Source: Actinomycetota bacterium (GTDB lineage: Bacteria; Actinomycetota; Actinomycetes; Propionibacteriales; Propionibacteriaceae). From it: a DNA stretch of 64,000 nucleotides. Position numbers and translations under genes: made by a program. The stretch's first letter is position 1, and each line of letters starts with the position of its first letter. Below the pieces are notes generated by a model. That model had not been told where the DNA came from. It ran no database searches and saw only the letters and a list, made by a program, of their open reading frames with translations. The stretch is taken from assembly GCA_020161015.1 (NCBI GenBank), contig JAIUOT010000033.1:1-64000 (forward strand). Direction: 5' to 3'. Below are positions 28,702-39,196 of this stretch, piece after piece.

Positions 28702-28730
28702 TTGACACCGCCCCCGGGCCGGTCCACCCT
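28702..28730 (+). promoter_or_regulatory. ilvBNC promoter (TTGACA / CACCCT)
   Basis: TTGACA at 28702-28707 and CACCCT at 28725-28730 are separated by 17 bases. CACCCT ends six bases before the GTG of the leader peptide, so the transcript should start at or very near that codon. Confidence 0.6.
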
Positions 28731-28736
28731 TGACGC

Positions 28737-28778
28737 GTGCGGAAGTTCCTTCTCGTAGTTCTCCAGCGTGTCGGTTGA
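28737..28778 (+). CDS. ilvBNC leader peptide (attenuation)
   Basis: This 13-residue open frame reads [13 protein letters not shown] and stops at TGA 28776-28778. Leu-Leu-Val-Val-Leu plus another Val are the regulatory amino acids expected for a branched-chain amino acid operon. It starts with GTG six bases after a -10 hexamer, so the leader peptide itself appears leaderless. It is followed by competing RNA hairpins and a terminator before ilvB. Attenuation of ilvBNC by a leader peptide is established in Corynebacterium; its presence here is inferred from sequence. Confidence 0.7.
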   Translation: MRKFLLVVLQRVG

Positions 28779-28803
28779 GCGCCAGCTCTCCCGCCGACAC
28801 GCT
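28765..28803 (+). promoter_or_regulatory. Pause hairpin of the ilv attenuator
   Basis: AGCGTGTCGG (28765-28774) is the exact reverse complement of CCGACACGCT (28794-28803), a ten-base-pair stem that covers the end of the leader peptide. CTCCCGC at 28788-28794 can alternatively pair with GCGGGGG at 28823-28829, the 3' arm of the terminator, giving a plausible antiterminator. Confidence 0.6.
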
Positions 28804-28836
28804 CCCTCGCCTGCGCTTCGCAGCGGGGGTTTTTTT
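28804..28836 (+). terminator. ilvBNC attenuator terminator
   Basis: A GC-rich stem (CCCTCG, one bulged C, CTGCG) closes on a CTT loop and pairs with CGCAGCGGGGG. It is followed immediately by seven T residues (28830-28836). It is 36 bases upstream of the ilvB start, so readthrough is needed for expression. Confidence 0.75.
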
Positions 28837-28872
28837 CTGCTTCCGTCCACCCGTCACAGAAGAGAGGTAAAG

Positions 28873-30611
28873 ATGCCCGGGGAGTCACCGACAATCCTGA
28901 CCGGGGCCCAGGCCCTGGTGGAATCACTGGAGCGCGTCGGGGTCGAGGTCGTCTTCGGCATCCCCGGCGGCGCCATCCTGCCCGCCTACGACCCGCTCTA
29001 CGACTCGAAGGTCCGCCACATCCTGGTGCGCCACGAGCAGGGAGCCGGCCACGCCGCGGAGGGGTACGCCATGGTCACCGGCCGCGTGGGCGTGTGCATT
29101 GCGACGTCGGGCCCGGGGGCGACCAACCTCGTCACCGCGATCGCCGACGCCTACATGGACTCGGTGCCGATCGTCGCGATCACCGGCCAGGTCACCAGCA
29201 AGGCCATCGGCACGGACGCCTTCCAGGAGGCGGACATCCGCGGCATCACCCTGCCGATCACCAAGCACAGCTTCCTGGTGACCCGGCCGGAGGACATCCC
29301 GCACGCGATCGCCGCGGCGTTCCACATCGCCGGCACCGGTCGCCCGGGCCCCGTGCTGGTCGACATCGCGAAGGACGCGCTCACCAACCCGGCGCCCTTC
29401 GTCTGGCCGGAGGAGCTCGACCTGCCGGGCTACCACCCGGTCTCCAAGCCGCACAGCAAGCAGTTGCGCGAGGCCGCGCGGCTCATCGCGTCCGCCCGGC
29501 GGCCCGTGCTGTACGTCGGTGGTGGCGTGGTCAAGGCCCAGGCCTTCGACGCGCTGGCCGAACTGGTGCGGATCACGAAGATCCCGGTGGTGACCACCCT
29601 GATGGCCCGCGGGGCGTTCCCGGACAGCCACGAGCTGAACATGGGCATGCCCGGCATGCACGGCACGGTCGCCGCGGTCGGCGCGCTCCAGCGCTCGGAC
29701 CTGCTGATCACCCTCGGTGCCCGCTTCGACGACCGCGTGACCGGCAAGCTCGACTCGTTCGCGCCGGACGCAAAGGTGATCCACGCCGACATCGACCCGG
29801 CGGAGATCTCCAAGAACCGGGTGGCGGACGTCCCGATCGTCGGCCACCTCGCCGAGGTCATCGCGGAGCTGAACGCGCTGCTCGCCGAGACCGACCTGCC
29901 CGACTACGGGGACTGGGCGCGCTACCTCCAGGGCCTGCGCACCCGCTACACCCCGGGGCTGGAGCCGATGGAGGAGGGCCTGCTGAGCCCCGAGTACGTG
30001 ATCAAGCGGCTGGGGGAGCTCGCCGGGCCCGACGCCACCTACGTCACCGGGGTGGGCCAGCACCAGATGTGGGCCGCCCACCTGCTGCCCCACGAGCGTC
30101 CCGCGCGCTGGCTGAACTCCGGTGGCGCCGGCACCATGGGCTACTGCGTCCCCGCGGCGATGGGCGCCCAGGTCGGGCGCCCCGGCGAGGTGGTCTGGGG
30201 CATCGACGGCGACGGCTGCTTCCAGATGACCAACCAGGAGCTCGTCACCTGCGCCTTGAACGACATCCCGGTCAAGATCGCGGTGATGAACAACCGCAGC
30301 CTCGGCATGGTGCGGCAGTGGCAGACCCTGTTCTACGGGGAGCGCTACTCCAACACGAACCTGAAGAGCCACCTCGTGCCGGACTTCCCCAAGCTCGCCG
30401 AGGCGATGGGTGCCGTCGGCCTGCGGGCGGAGACGCCCGAGGAGGTCGACCGCGTCATCGAGCAGGCCATGGCCATCAACGACCGTCCCGTCGTGGTCGA
30501 GTTCGTGGTGCACAAGGACGCCATGGTGTGGCCGATGGTCGCGGCCGGCACCAGCAACGACGACATCAAGATCGCTCGGGACCTCGCTCCCGACTGGGAG
30601 GGGGAGGACCT

Positions 30612-30615
<4 letters not shown>
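28873..30615 (+). CDS. ilvB: Acetolactate synthase large subunit
   Basis: The 580-residue ThDP enzyme catalyses the first common step of valine, leucine and isoleucine synthesis. Visible features are the ThDP-activating Glu region [29 protein letters not shown], and the ThDP/Mg site [12 protein letters not shown] with [14 protein letters not shown] 28873 is preceded by AGAGAGG (28861-28867). It overlaps ilvN by GTGA and is controlled by the upstream attenuator. Confidence 0.96.
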
Positions 30616-32202
<1,587 letters not shown>

Positions 32203-32213
32203 CGCTCCGGTAT

Positions 32214-32242
32214 CGACGCCCCGTCCGACGGACGGGGCGTCG
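32214..32242 (+). terminator. Hairpin terminator after ilvC
   Basis: A perfect 13-bp stem (CGACGCCCCGTCC with its complement) closes a three-base GAC loop, 12 bases after the ilvC stop. No T-run follows, as is common in high-GC actinobacteria. Confidence 0.8.
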
Positions 32243-32319
32243 CTGCGTTCCGCCGACGTTGTCGCCCGCCGTCCGACCCTTTCGCCCGTCCGACTAGCCC
32301 CGCGCGTCCCACTTGTCCC

Positions 32320-32430
32320 GCGCGTCCCATTTATCCCATCCGTCCCACCCGTGGCGTTCGCTGCCGAAGGCAACGCCTGCTCCCGAAATTCCGGTAGCGA
32401 GGGTTGCGATCGGTGGCGAACGCGATGGGT
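32320..32430. repeat. Decayed palindromic repeat, copy 1
   Basis: An imperfect inverted repeat is centred near 32392. Inner arms GCAACGCCTGCTCCCGAA and TTCCGGTAGCGAGGGTTGC are diverged versions of the perfect palindrome at 33583. Outer arms GCGTTCGCTGCCGA and TCGGTGGCGAACGC, then CATCCGTCCCACCC and GATGGGTGGGACG, extend the symmetry. The surrounding 32203-32581 has no other gene; it holds the ilvC terminator, short direct repeats of a GCGCGTCCCAYTT type, and two copies of a GTGGTGTTGTCGGTT unit near 32500-32535. Confidence 0.7.
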
Positions 32431-32581
32431 GGGACGCGGTGGGGCTCGTCGTGGCGGGGTCCCGGGGGCGGGGTGGGACGGGGGACGCGTGAGCGGTCGT
32501 GGTGTTGTCGGTTGCGGCGTGGTGTTGTCGGTTCGGCGGGAGGGGTGGCGCAAGGACGCCGTCCTCGTCCAGCGTTCTGGC

Positions 32582-33487
32582 ATGGATGTCTCGAGGGCCG
32601 CATCGCTCGCGGCGAGGGGCCAGGACCGGATGAGCCTGACGAGGCAGGTGCGTCAGGGCGGGATCGTGCGGATCAGGCACGGGGGGTATGTCGACACCCG
32701 GGTGGACGACGTCCGCGAGCGGCATCGCCAGCTGATCGCGGCCACGTGGCCACTGTTCGGGCCGGACACCGTCCTCAGCCATGCGAGCGCCGCCGTGCTG
32801 CATGGGCTGCCCACCTGGGACGCCCAATTGGCCGGCGTTTCCGCGGTACGACCCGACGGTGGGCACGGCAGGAAAGGCCGGTTCCTGCACGTGCGGGTGG
32901 CCGCACTGCCTCCGGGCGACGTCGTGGAGCGCGCTGGCTACCGCACCACCAGCCTCGAACGTACGGCGATCGACCAGGCGTGCGTCCTGCGGTTCGACCG
33001 CGCGGTGGCGACGCTCGACGCAGCGCTCCACCTCGGGGCGGACCCGGCGTCCCTGGCCGCGGTGGTCGCTGACGCCCGCCGCCGCCACGGCGTGGGTATC
33101 GCGCGCGCGGCCCTGCGGTTCGCCGACGGGCGGTCCGAGAGCGTGGGGGAGTCGCTGAGCCGCGTCCTGATGGCGCAGGTCGGGCTGCCCGCACCGGAAC
33201 TCCAGGTGGATCTGCACGACCGACACGGTGTCTGGATCGCCCGATCCGACTTCGGCTGGCTCGACCAATGGGTGATCGGCGAGTTCGACGGACGCGTGAA
33301 GTACCTCGGGACGCCGGAGGAGGTCGCGCGCACGGTGATGCGGGAGAAGGCTCGCGAACAGGCGATCCGGGATGCCGGGTGGTCCGTCGTCCGCTGGACG
33401 TGGACCGACCTGGGCGACCCCGCAGGCTTCCGCTCCCGGATCGAGAGCGCCCTCGCGCTGGCCGCCCGCGGCCGACTCGCGTCCTGA
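32582..33487 (+). CDS. AbiEi-antitoxin-like / DUF559 nuclease-fold protein
   Basis: The protein has 301 residues from ATG 32582; the frame stays open further upstream and a GTG near 32528 is an alternative start. The N-terminal part resembles the winged-helix region of AbiEi-type proteins (RQVRQGGIVRIRHGGYVD, LSHASAAVLHGLPTWD). The C-terminal ~100 residues fit the restriction-endonuclease-like DUF559/Vsr fold: GEFDGRVKYLG with EKAREQAIRDAGWSVVRWTW. Such genes are abundant and of unresolved function in actinobacteria. No toxin partner adjoins it. It lies between two copies of a palindromic repeat, which points to an accessory insertion between ilvC and the ATPase gene. Confidence 0.7.
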   Translation: MDVSRAASLAARGQDRMSLTRQVRQGGIVRIRHGGYVDTRVDDVRERHRQLIAATWPLFGPDTVLSHASAAVLHGLPTWDAQLAGVSAVRPDGGHGRKGRFLHVRVAALPPGDVVERAGYRTTSLERTAIDQACVLRFDRAVATLDAALHLGADPASLAAVVADARRRHGVGIARAALRFADGRSESVGESLSRVLMAQVGLPAPELQVDLHDRHGVWIARSDFGWLDQWVIGEFDGRVKYLGTPEEVARTVMREKAREQAIRDAGWSVVRWTWTDLGDPAGFRSRIESALALAARGRLAS

Positions 33488-33582
33488 GCGATGCCGTCCG
33501 TTCGACGGCTTACGGACGGGTCGGCGCCCATCCCCGCCAGTTCCCTCTCCGCCCGGTCGGGCCCGCCGGTCCTTCCCGCCCC

Positions 33583-33630
33583 CGAGTGCAACGCTCGCTA
33601 CCGGAATTCCGGTAGCGAGCGTTGCACTCG
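33583..33630. repeat. Perfect 48-bp palindrome, copy 2
   Basis: Two exact 24-base arms meet at the centre CCGGAATTCCGG with no unpaired loop. The arms contain GCAACGCTCGCTACC. It shares its core with the degenerate copy at 32320-32430. It sits in the 353-base gap 33488-33840, which holds no convincing gene, only this palindrome and a tandem repeat. Confidence 0.9.
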
Positions 33631-33667
33631 GCAGCGACCGCGGCGGATGGGACGGGTGGGACCGGGG

Positions 33668-33787
33668 GGACGCCGCGCGGTCGACGGGGACTGGGTGGGA
33701 CGCCGCGCGGTCGACGGGGACTGGGTGGGACGCCGCGCGGTCGACGGGGACTGGGCAGGACGCCGCGCGGTCGGCGGCGAGGGAGCA
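33668..33787 (+). repeat. 30-bp tandem repeat upstream of the P-type ATPase
   Basis: Units of GGACGCCGCGCGGTCGACGG plus GGACTGGGTG recur with period 30: three nearly exact copies and a diverged fourth. The block ends about 53 bases before the ATPase ATG. It reads as an open frame coding [10 protein letters not shown] units, but that composition looks non-genic. Confidence 0.8.
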
Positions 33788-33840
33788 GGACGCAGAGCGG
33801 CGCCGCGGCGATGGTTGCGGGGTCTGGCAAGCTTTCCGGC

Positions 33841-36255
33841 ATGACGATCGCCGCGCCGACCGCCCCGGGACTCACCGCTGAAGAGGTTGCCGACCGCGTC
33901 CGGCGGGGGCTGACGAACGACCTTCCTCCCCGCTCCGGACGGACCACCTGGGACATCGTCCGGGCGAACGTCTTCACGCGGATCAACTTCCTGCTGATGG
34001 TGCTGTTCATCATGGTGCTGACGACCGGCTCCATCGTGAACGCCCTGTTCGGCTTCCTGATCATCATCAACTCCGGCATCGGCATCGTGCAGGAGCTCCG
34101 GGCGAAGCGGACGCTGGACAACCTCGCCGTGGTCGGCGAGGGCAAGCCCACCGTCCGCAGGGACGGGATCGCGCGACAGCTTCCCCGCGAGGAGGTCGTG
34201 CTGGACGACCTGATCGAGATCGGTCCCGGGGACCAGGTCATCGTGGACGGGGAGGTCGTCGAGGCGTCCTACCTCGAGGTGGACGAGTCACTCCTCACCG
34301 GCGAGTCCGACCCCCTGCTGAAGCAGCCCGGGGACGAGGTGATGTCGGGCAGCTTCGTCGTCGCCGGCGTCGGCGCGTTCCGCGCGACCCGGGTCGGGCA
34401 CGACTCCTACGCCGCCCGGCTGACCATGGAGGCCAGCAAGTTCTCCCTGGTCAAGTCCGAGCTGCAGACCGGCATCAACAAGATCCTCCGCCTGATCACC
34501 TGGCTGCTCGTGCCGGTGGGGCTGGCGACGATCTGGGTGCAGTGGAACCAGCCGGGGGTGTGGCAGTCGAAGGTGCTCTACACCGCCGGCGCGCTGGTGC
34601 CGATGGTTCCCGAGGGCCTGGTGCTGCTCACCTCCCTGGCGTTCGCGGTGGGCGTGGTCCGGCTCGGCCAGCGCAACGTCCTGGTGCAGGAACTCCCCGC
34701 GATCGAGGGCCTCGCCCGGGTGGACGTCGTCTGCGCGGACAAGACCGGCACCCTCACCGAGAACGGCTTGCGCTTCGGCGAGTGCGAGGTGCTCGACGGT
34801 GACGAGGGCGAGGTCGCCGAGGCGCTGGCCCAGCTCGCCGCGGCGGACCCGCGTCCCAACGCCTCGGTGCAGGCGCTCGCCCATGCGCTGCCGCCCTCCG
34901 ACAGCAGCTGGACGGTGACCGCGATGGCGCCGTTCACCTCGGCCAAGAAGTGGTCGGGGATGTCGTTCGACGGCCACGGCCACTGGGTGCTCGGCGCCCC
35001 CGACGTGCTCGCCGGCCGTGACAGCGCCGCGGCGGCCCGCGCCGAGCAGGTGGGTTCGACCGGACGCCGGGTGCTGCTGCTGGGCGAGGTCGACCGTCCG
35101 GTCGACGACCCGGAGGCGCCCGGAGACGTGCGCCCGCGCGCCCTGGTGGTGCTGGAGCAGAAGGTGCGCCCGGAGGCGCGCGACACCCTCGCGTTCTTCG
35201 CTGCCCAGAACGTGGCGGTGAAGGTGATCTCCGGCGACAACGCCACCTCGGTCGGCGCGGTCACCGGTTCGCTCGGCGTCGACACCGGCGACGTCGTCGA
35301 CGCCCGCACGCTCCCGGAGGACGATCAGGAGTTCGCCGACCGGGTCCAGTCCGCCGGCGTGTTCGGACGCGTCACGCCGCAGCAGAAGCGCCAGATGGTG
35401 GCGGCGCTCCAGTCCCGCGGCCACAACGTCGCGATGACCGGGGACGGCGTGAACGACGTGCTCGCGATCAAGGACTCCGACCTCGGCGTCGCGATGGGCT
35501 CCGGCGCCGCCGCGACCCGGTCGGTCGCCCAGCTCGTGCTGCTCGACGACAGCTTCGCCACCCTGCCCCACGTCGTCGCCGAGGGACGCCGCGTCATCGG
35601 CAACATCGAGCGGGTCGCGAACTTCTTCCTGACCAAGACGATGTACTCGATCATCCTCGCCCTGCTGGTGGCGCTGTGGGGACTCCAGTTCCCGTTCATG
35701 CCGATCCACATCTCCTTCGTCGGCTGGTTCACGATCGGCATCCCTGCGTCCATCCTCGCGCTGGCCCCCAACGCCGAGCGTGCCCGGCCGGGGTTCCTCC
35801 AGCGGGTGATGAGCTTCTCCATCCCGTCCGGGGTGGTGGTGGCGGTGACCACCTTCGTCAGCTACCTGCTGATCATGCCGCCGGCCGGCTCCGATCCGTC
35901 CCTGGGCCGCCAGGCGTCCACGGCTGCGCTGCTCACGCTGATGATCGGCGGCGCGTGGGTGATGATCGCGACCGCGCGTCCCTACGAGTGGTGGAAGCTG
36001 CTGATGATCGCGCTGTGCGCGCTGGCCGCCTACCTCGTGATCTTCTGGCTGCCCTACCAGGTCAGTGGCTGGGTGCAGGCCTGGCCGTTCCTGAAGCGCT
36101 TCGACCCCCAGCTCGACCCGGGCAACCTCGCCATGATGACGACGGCCGCCTGGGTGGGCCTGGTCGCGGTCGTCCTGGTGGAGGCGATCTGGTGGGTCTC
36201 GGGGCGCCTGACCGGCGAGCGGCGGCACCTGTTCGGGAGCCTGGGCGAGCGGTAG
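33841..36255 (+). CDS. ctpE: Calcium/cation P-type ATPase, CtpE-like
   Basis: The 804-residue protein contains LTGESDPLL (actuator), PMVPEGL in a membrane helix (ion site), the phosphorylation motif [12 protein letters not shown] near residue 300 and [17 protein letters not shown] (hinge). Conserved stretches such as [15 protein letters not shown] and [14 protein letters not shown] match mycobacterial CtpE, shown to import or handle calcium. About eight to ten membrane helices are evident. ATG 33841 is chosen because upstream in-frame sequence is repeat-derived. The promoter is not obvious. Confidence 0.88.
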   Translation: MTIAAPTAPGLTAEEVADRVRRGLTNDLPPRSGRTTWDIVRANVFTRINFLLMVLFIMVLTTGSIVNALFGFLIIINSGIGIVQELRAKRTLDNLAVVGEGKPTVRRDGIARQLPREEVVLDDLIEIGPGDQVIVDGEVVEASYLEVDESLLTGESDPLLKQPGDEVMSGSFVVAGVGAFRATRVGHDSYAARLTMEASKFSLVKSELQTGINKILRLITWLLVPVGLATIWVQWNQPGVWQSKVLYTAGALVPMVPEGLVLLTSLAFAVGVVRLGQRNVLVQELPAIEGLARVDVVCADKTGTLTENGLRFGECEVLDGDEGEVAEALAQLAAADPRPNASVQALAHALPPSDSSWTVTAMAPFTSAKKWSGMSFDGHGHWVLGAPDVLAGRDSAAAARAEQVGSTGRRVLLLGEVDRPVDDPEAPGDVRPRALVVLEQKVRPEARDTLAFFAAQNVAVKVISGDNATSVGAVTGSLGVDTGDVVDARTLPEDDQEFADRVQSAGVFGRVTPQQKRQMVAALQSRGHNVAMTGDGVNDVLAIKDSDLGVAMGSGAAATRSVAQLVLLDDSFATLPHVVAEGRRVIGNIERVANFFLTKTMYSIILALLVALWGLQFPFMPIHISFVGWFTIGIPASILALAPNAERARPGFLQRVMSFSIPSGVVVAVTTFVSYLLIMPPAGSDPSLGRQASTAALLTLMIGGAWVMIATARPYEWWKLLMIALCALAAYLVIFWLPYQVSGWVQAWPFLKRFDPQLDPGNLAMMTTAAWVGLVAVVLVEAIWWVSGRLTGERRHLFGSLGER

Positions 36256-36330
36256 CCGGCCACCTGCGAGGCAGCCTCCCGGACGCCGGGTCGGCGCCCG
36301 GACGGGACGCCGTGGACCCGACTGTACGGG

Positions 36331-37395
36331 CTACAGCCGCGCAGCGATGTCGTCGCCGATCACCGACGTCGGCCGGCGGCTCGCGCCGCGCTCGGCGATG
36401 TCGGCGTCGACGGCAGCCTCGATCCGGCGGGCGTCGTCCGCGCGGCCGAGGTGGTCCAGCAACAGGGCCATCGACAGGATCGTCGCCGTCGGGTCTGCGA
36501 TGCCCTTGCCGGCGATGTCCGGCGCGGAGCCGTGCACCGGCTCGAACATGGACGGGAACGTGCCGTCGGGGTTGATGTTGGCGCTCGCGGCCAGCCCGAT
36601 GCCACCGGTGACGGCGGCGGCCAGGTCGGTGAGGATGTCGCCGAAGAGGTTGTCGGTCACCAGGACGTCGAAGCGCTGCGGGTCCTGGACGAACGCGATC
36701 GTGGCCGCGTCCACGTGCAGGTAGTCGGTGGCGACGTCGGGGTGCTCGGCGGCGACGGACTGGAACAACCGGTTCCACAGCCCGCCGGCGTTCACCAGCA
36801 CGTTGTGCTTGTGCACCATCGTCACCTTCCTGCGGCGCTTCTCCGCGCGGACGAACGCGTCCCGGATGACCCGCTCGACGCCGTGGGCGGTGTTGATGCT
36901 CACCTCGGTGGCCACCTCGAACGGCGTCCCGGCGCGGAAGGCGCCGCCGTTGCCGCAGTACAGGCCCTCGGTGCCCTCGCGGACCACGACGAAGTCGATC
37001 GGCCCGCGCCCCGTGACCGAATCGGCCAGCGGCGTCGGGACGCCCGGGTAGAGCTTTGACGGGCGCAGGTTCACGTAGTGGTCGAACGCGAAGCGCAGCT
37101 TCAGCAGCAGCCCGCGCTCCAGCAGGCCGGACGGGATCGCCGTCGAGCCGGGGGCCGCGCCCACCGCGCCGAGAATGATCGCGCTGCTCGCGGCGAGCTG
37201 CTCCAGTTCGGCGTCGGGGAGGACCTCTCCGGTGCGCTGCCAGCGCTCCGCGCCGAGGTCGTGGTGGACGAACTCGAAGGCGTCGTCGCCGACGACCCGG
37301 GTGAGGACCTTGAGGCCCTCGGCCACCACTTCGGGACCGATGCCGTCGCCGGCGATGACGGAGATGACGGGCGTGCCGGTTGCTGCTTCGCTCAC
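36331..37395 (-). CDS. leuB: 3-isopropylmalate dehydrogenase
   Basis: The 354-residue NAD-dependent decarboxylating dehydrogenase acts in leucine synthesis. Visible are [18 protein letters not shown], substrate-binding arginines in VREGTEGLY and the C-terminal [22 protein letters not shown] 37395 is chosen because TACCCT lies seven bases upstream on the minus strand; a longer reading frame to 37572 would run through the divergent ilvE promoter. CtpE ends 75 bases away, convergent. Confidence 0.92.
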   Translation of the reverse strand: MSEAATGTPVISVIAGDGIGPEVVAEGLKVLTRVVGDDAFEFVHHDLGAERWQRTGEVLPDAELEQLAASSAIILGAVGAAPGSTAIPSGLLERGLLLKLRFAFDHYVNLRPSKLYPGVPTPLADSVTGRGPIDFVVVREGTEGLYCGNGGAFRAGTPFEVATEVSINTAHGVERVIRDAFVRAEKRRRKVTMVHKHNVLVNAGGLWNRLFQSVAAEHPDVATDYLHVDAATIAFVQDPQRFDVLVTDNLFGDILTDLAAAVTGGIGLAASANINPDGTFPSMFEPVHGSAPDIAGKGIADPTATILSMALLLDHLGRADDARRIEAAVDADIAERGASRRPTSVIGDDIAARL

Positions 37396-37402
37396 CCGCG
37401 CG

Positions 37403-37408
37403 AGGGTA
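37403..37408 (-). promoter_or_regulatory. Leaderless -10 element of leuB
   Basis: On the minus strand TACCCT ends seven bases before GTG 37395. The divergent ilvE -10 is 45 bases away. Confidence 0.55.
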
Positions 37409-37452
37409 CTTGGTCGGTCGAAGGCTGGACGAATCCGTCTCACGGGGCGCGA

Positions 37453-37458
37453 TAGCAT
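37453..37458 (+). promoter_or_regulatory. Leaderless -10 element of ilvE
   Basis: TAGCAT ends seven bases before ATG 37466. It overlaps an in-frame ATG at 37457, which is therefore unlikely to be the start. Confidence 0.55.
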
Positions 37459-37465
37459 GCCCCTC

Positions 37466-38551
37466 ATGGCGCTGACGTTCCCCCTGCATCGCAACCCGGC
37501 CCCGGCAACCGACGACGACGTCGCCCGGGTGCTCGCCGACCCCGGCTTCGGCGACCACTTCACCGACCACATGGCGGTCGCGACGTGGACGAAGGACGGC
37601 GGGTGGGGCGCGGACGAGATCCGGCCGTACGGGCCGTTCCAGATCGACCCGGCCAGCGCCGTACTGCACTACGCGCAGGAGATCTTCGAGGGGCTGAAGG
37701 CCTACCGGCACGCCGACGGCTCGATCCACCTGTTCCGCCCGGAGGCGAACGCCCGCCGGTTCCAGGCCTCCGCCGCGCGGATGATGCTGCCGCAGCTGCC
37801 TGTCGAGGACTTCGTTCGCGCCGTCACGGAGCTCGTCGGCGTGGACGCCCGCTGGGTGCCCGGTGCCGAGGGGGAGCGGAGCCTGTACCTGCGGCCGTTC
37901 ATGTTCGCCTCCGAGGTCTTCCTCGGCGTCCGTGCGGCCCAGACGGTCACCTTCAGCGTGATCGCCTCGCCGTCGGGCCCGTACTTCACCGGCGGCGTCA
38001 AGCCGGTCGACATCTGGGTCACCGACACCTGGGCGCGCGCGGGCGTGGGGGGCACGGGCTCGGCCAAGTGCGGCGGCAACTATGCCGCGTCCCTGATCGC
38101 CCAGTACGAGGGCTACGAGCACGGCTGCTCGCAGGTGCTGTTCATCGAGGCCGCGGACAAGGACCGGGTCGAGGAACTGGGCGGCATGAACGTGTTCCTG
38201 GTGACCTCGGACGGACGCCTGGTCACCCCGGCCCTCACCGGGACCATCCTGGAGGGCATCACCCGCGACTCGATCCTGACCGTCGCCGGCGAGCTCGGCC
38301 TGGTCACCGAGGAGCGCCGCGTGACGCCGGACGAGCTGTTCGGCGGCATCGCCGACGGCACGACGGTGGAGGCGTTCTCCTGCGGCACGGCCGCCGTGGT
38401 CACCCCGATCGGCGCGTTCAAGTCCGGCGCGGGGGAGTGGCGGCTTCCCGGGAACGGTTCGCCGACGACCATGGCGATCCGCGACGCGATCCTCGACATC
38501 CAGTACGGACGCGTCCCGGACACGCACGGCTGGTTGCGGCGCGTCGTCTGA
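37466..38551 (+). CDS. ilvE: Branched-chain amino acid aminotransferase
   Basis: The 361-residue class IV PLP aminotransferase performs the last step of valine, leucine and isoleucine synthesis. The PLP lysine is in [31 protein letters not shown]-type sequence (here [16 protein letters not shown]) and [18 protein letters not shown] are family blocks. Its length matches the actinobacterial IlvE group II. It is divergent from leuB with back-to-back promoters. Confidence 0.94.
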   Translation: MALTFPLHRNPAPATDDDVARVLADPGFGDHFTDHMAVATWTKDGGWGADEIRPYGPFQIDPASAVLHYAQEIFEGLKAYRHADGSIHLFRPEANARRFQASAARMMLPQLPVEDFVRAVTELVGVDARWVPGAEGERSLYLRPFMFASEVFLGVRAAQTVTFSVIASPSGPYFTGGVKPVDIWVTDTWARAGVGGTGSAKCGGNYAASLIAQYEGYEHGCSQVLFIEAADKDRVEELGGMNVFLVTSDGRLVTPALTGTILEGITRDSILTVAGELGLVTEERRVTPDELFGGIADGTTVEAFSCGTAAVVTPIGAFKSGAGEWRLPGNGSPTTMAIRDAILDIQYGRVPDTHGWLRRVV

Positions 38552-38592
38552 CCACGCGTCCCGCAGGACGGCGGCCCGCGCCCGGGCGAGGA

Positions 38593-39090
38593 TCAGGCGA
38601 GCGCGGCCAGCGCTGCGTCGTAGTCGGGCTCGGTGCTGATGTTCTCGACGTGCTCGGTGTAGAGCACCGTGCCGTCGGCGTCGGCCACGACGACCGCCCG
38701 GGTGAGCAGGCCGCGGTTGCGGCCGTCCACCTGGGTGACCCCGAAGGCCTCGCCGAAGCCGGAGCGGAAGCTCGAGCCCATCACGACGTTCCCGATGCCC
38801 TCGGCGCCGCAGAAGCGCGCCTGCGCGTAGGGCAGGTCCGCGGACACGCACAGCACCACGGTGTCGGCCAGGCCCGCGGCGAGCTCGTTGAACCGGCGGA
38901 CGCTCATCGCGCACACCCCGGTGTCGACGCTGGGGAAGATGTTCAGCACGATCCGCCGGCCGGCGGCCACCTCAGGGCCGAAATCCTCCATGTCGGAGCC
39001 GGTCAGGGTGAAGGCCGGCAGCGTGCTGCCGACGGGCGGCAGGTCGCCGATGCTGTGGACGGGGACGCCGCGGTGGAGGAGGGTTGCCAT
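38593..39090 (-). CDS. tpx: Thiol peroxidase (Tpx)
   Basis: The 165-residue atypical 2-Cys peroxiredoxin reduces lipid hydroperoxides and H2O2. The peroxidatic cysteine is in SVDTGVCAMSVRRFNE and the resolving cysteine in ARFCGAEGIGNVV. The minus-strand sequence TACAAC lies six bases before the ATG, a weak leaderless-type -10. The gene is unrelated in function to the flanking ilvE and cimA. Confidence 0.95.
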   Translation of the reverse strand: MATLLHRGVPVHSIGDLPPVGSTLPAFTLTGSDMEDFGPEVAAGRRIVLNIFPSVDTGVCAMSVRRFNELAAGLADTVVLCVSADLPYAQARFCGAEGIGNVVMGSSFRSGFGEAFGVTQVDGRNRGLLTRAVVVADADGTVLYTEHVENISTEPDYDAALAALA

Positions 39091-39164
39091 GCAACCGTTG
39101 TAGACCCGCCGTCAACTCCCGTCCTGAGGGTGGGACTGATCGTCTCAGGCCGTGAAACCTCTCC

Positions 39165-39170
39165 GTAACC
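39165..39170 (+). promoter_or_regulatory. -10 element of cimA
   Basis: TAACCT lies 26 bases before GTG 39197, so cimA would have a ~20-base leader with a weak GGCAGGA site. Confidence 0.4.
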
Positions 39171-39196
39171 TCGAAGGCGCACGGCAGGATCGCCCG

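Noticed and set aside
33668-33787. CRISPR-like array
   Set aside because: Units are directly contiguous with no unique spacers, and there are no cas genes.
33622-33840. Upstream extension of the CtpE-like ATPase
   Set aside because: The extra ~73 residues come from the palindrome edge and the 30-bp repeat; the family N-terminus begins at ATG 33841.
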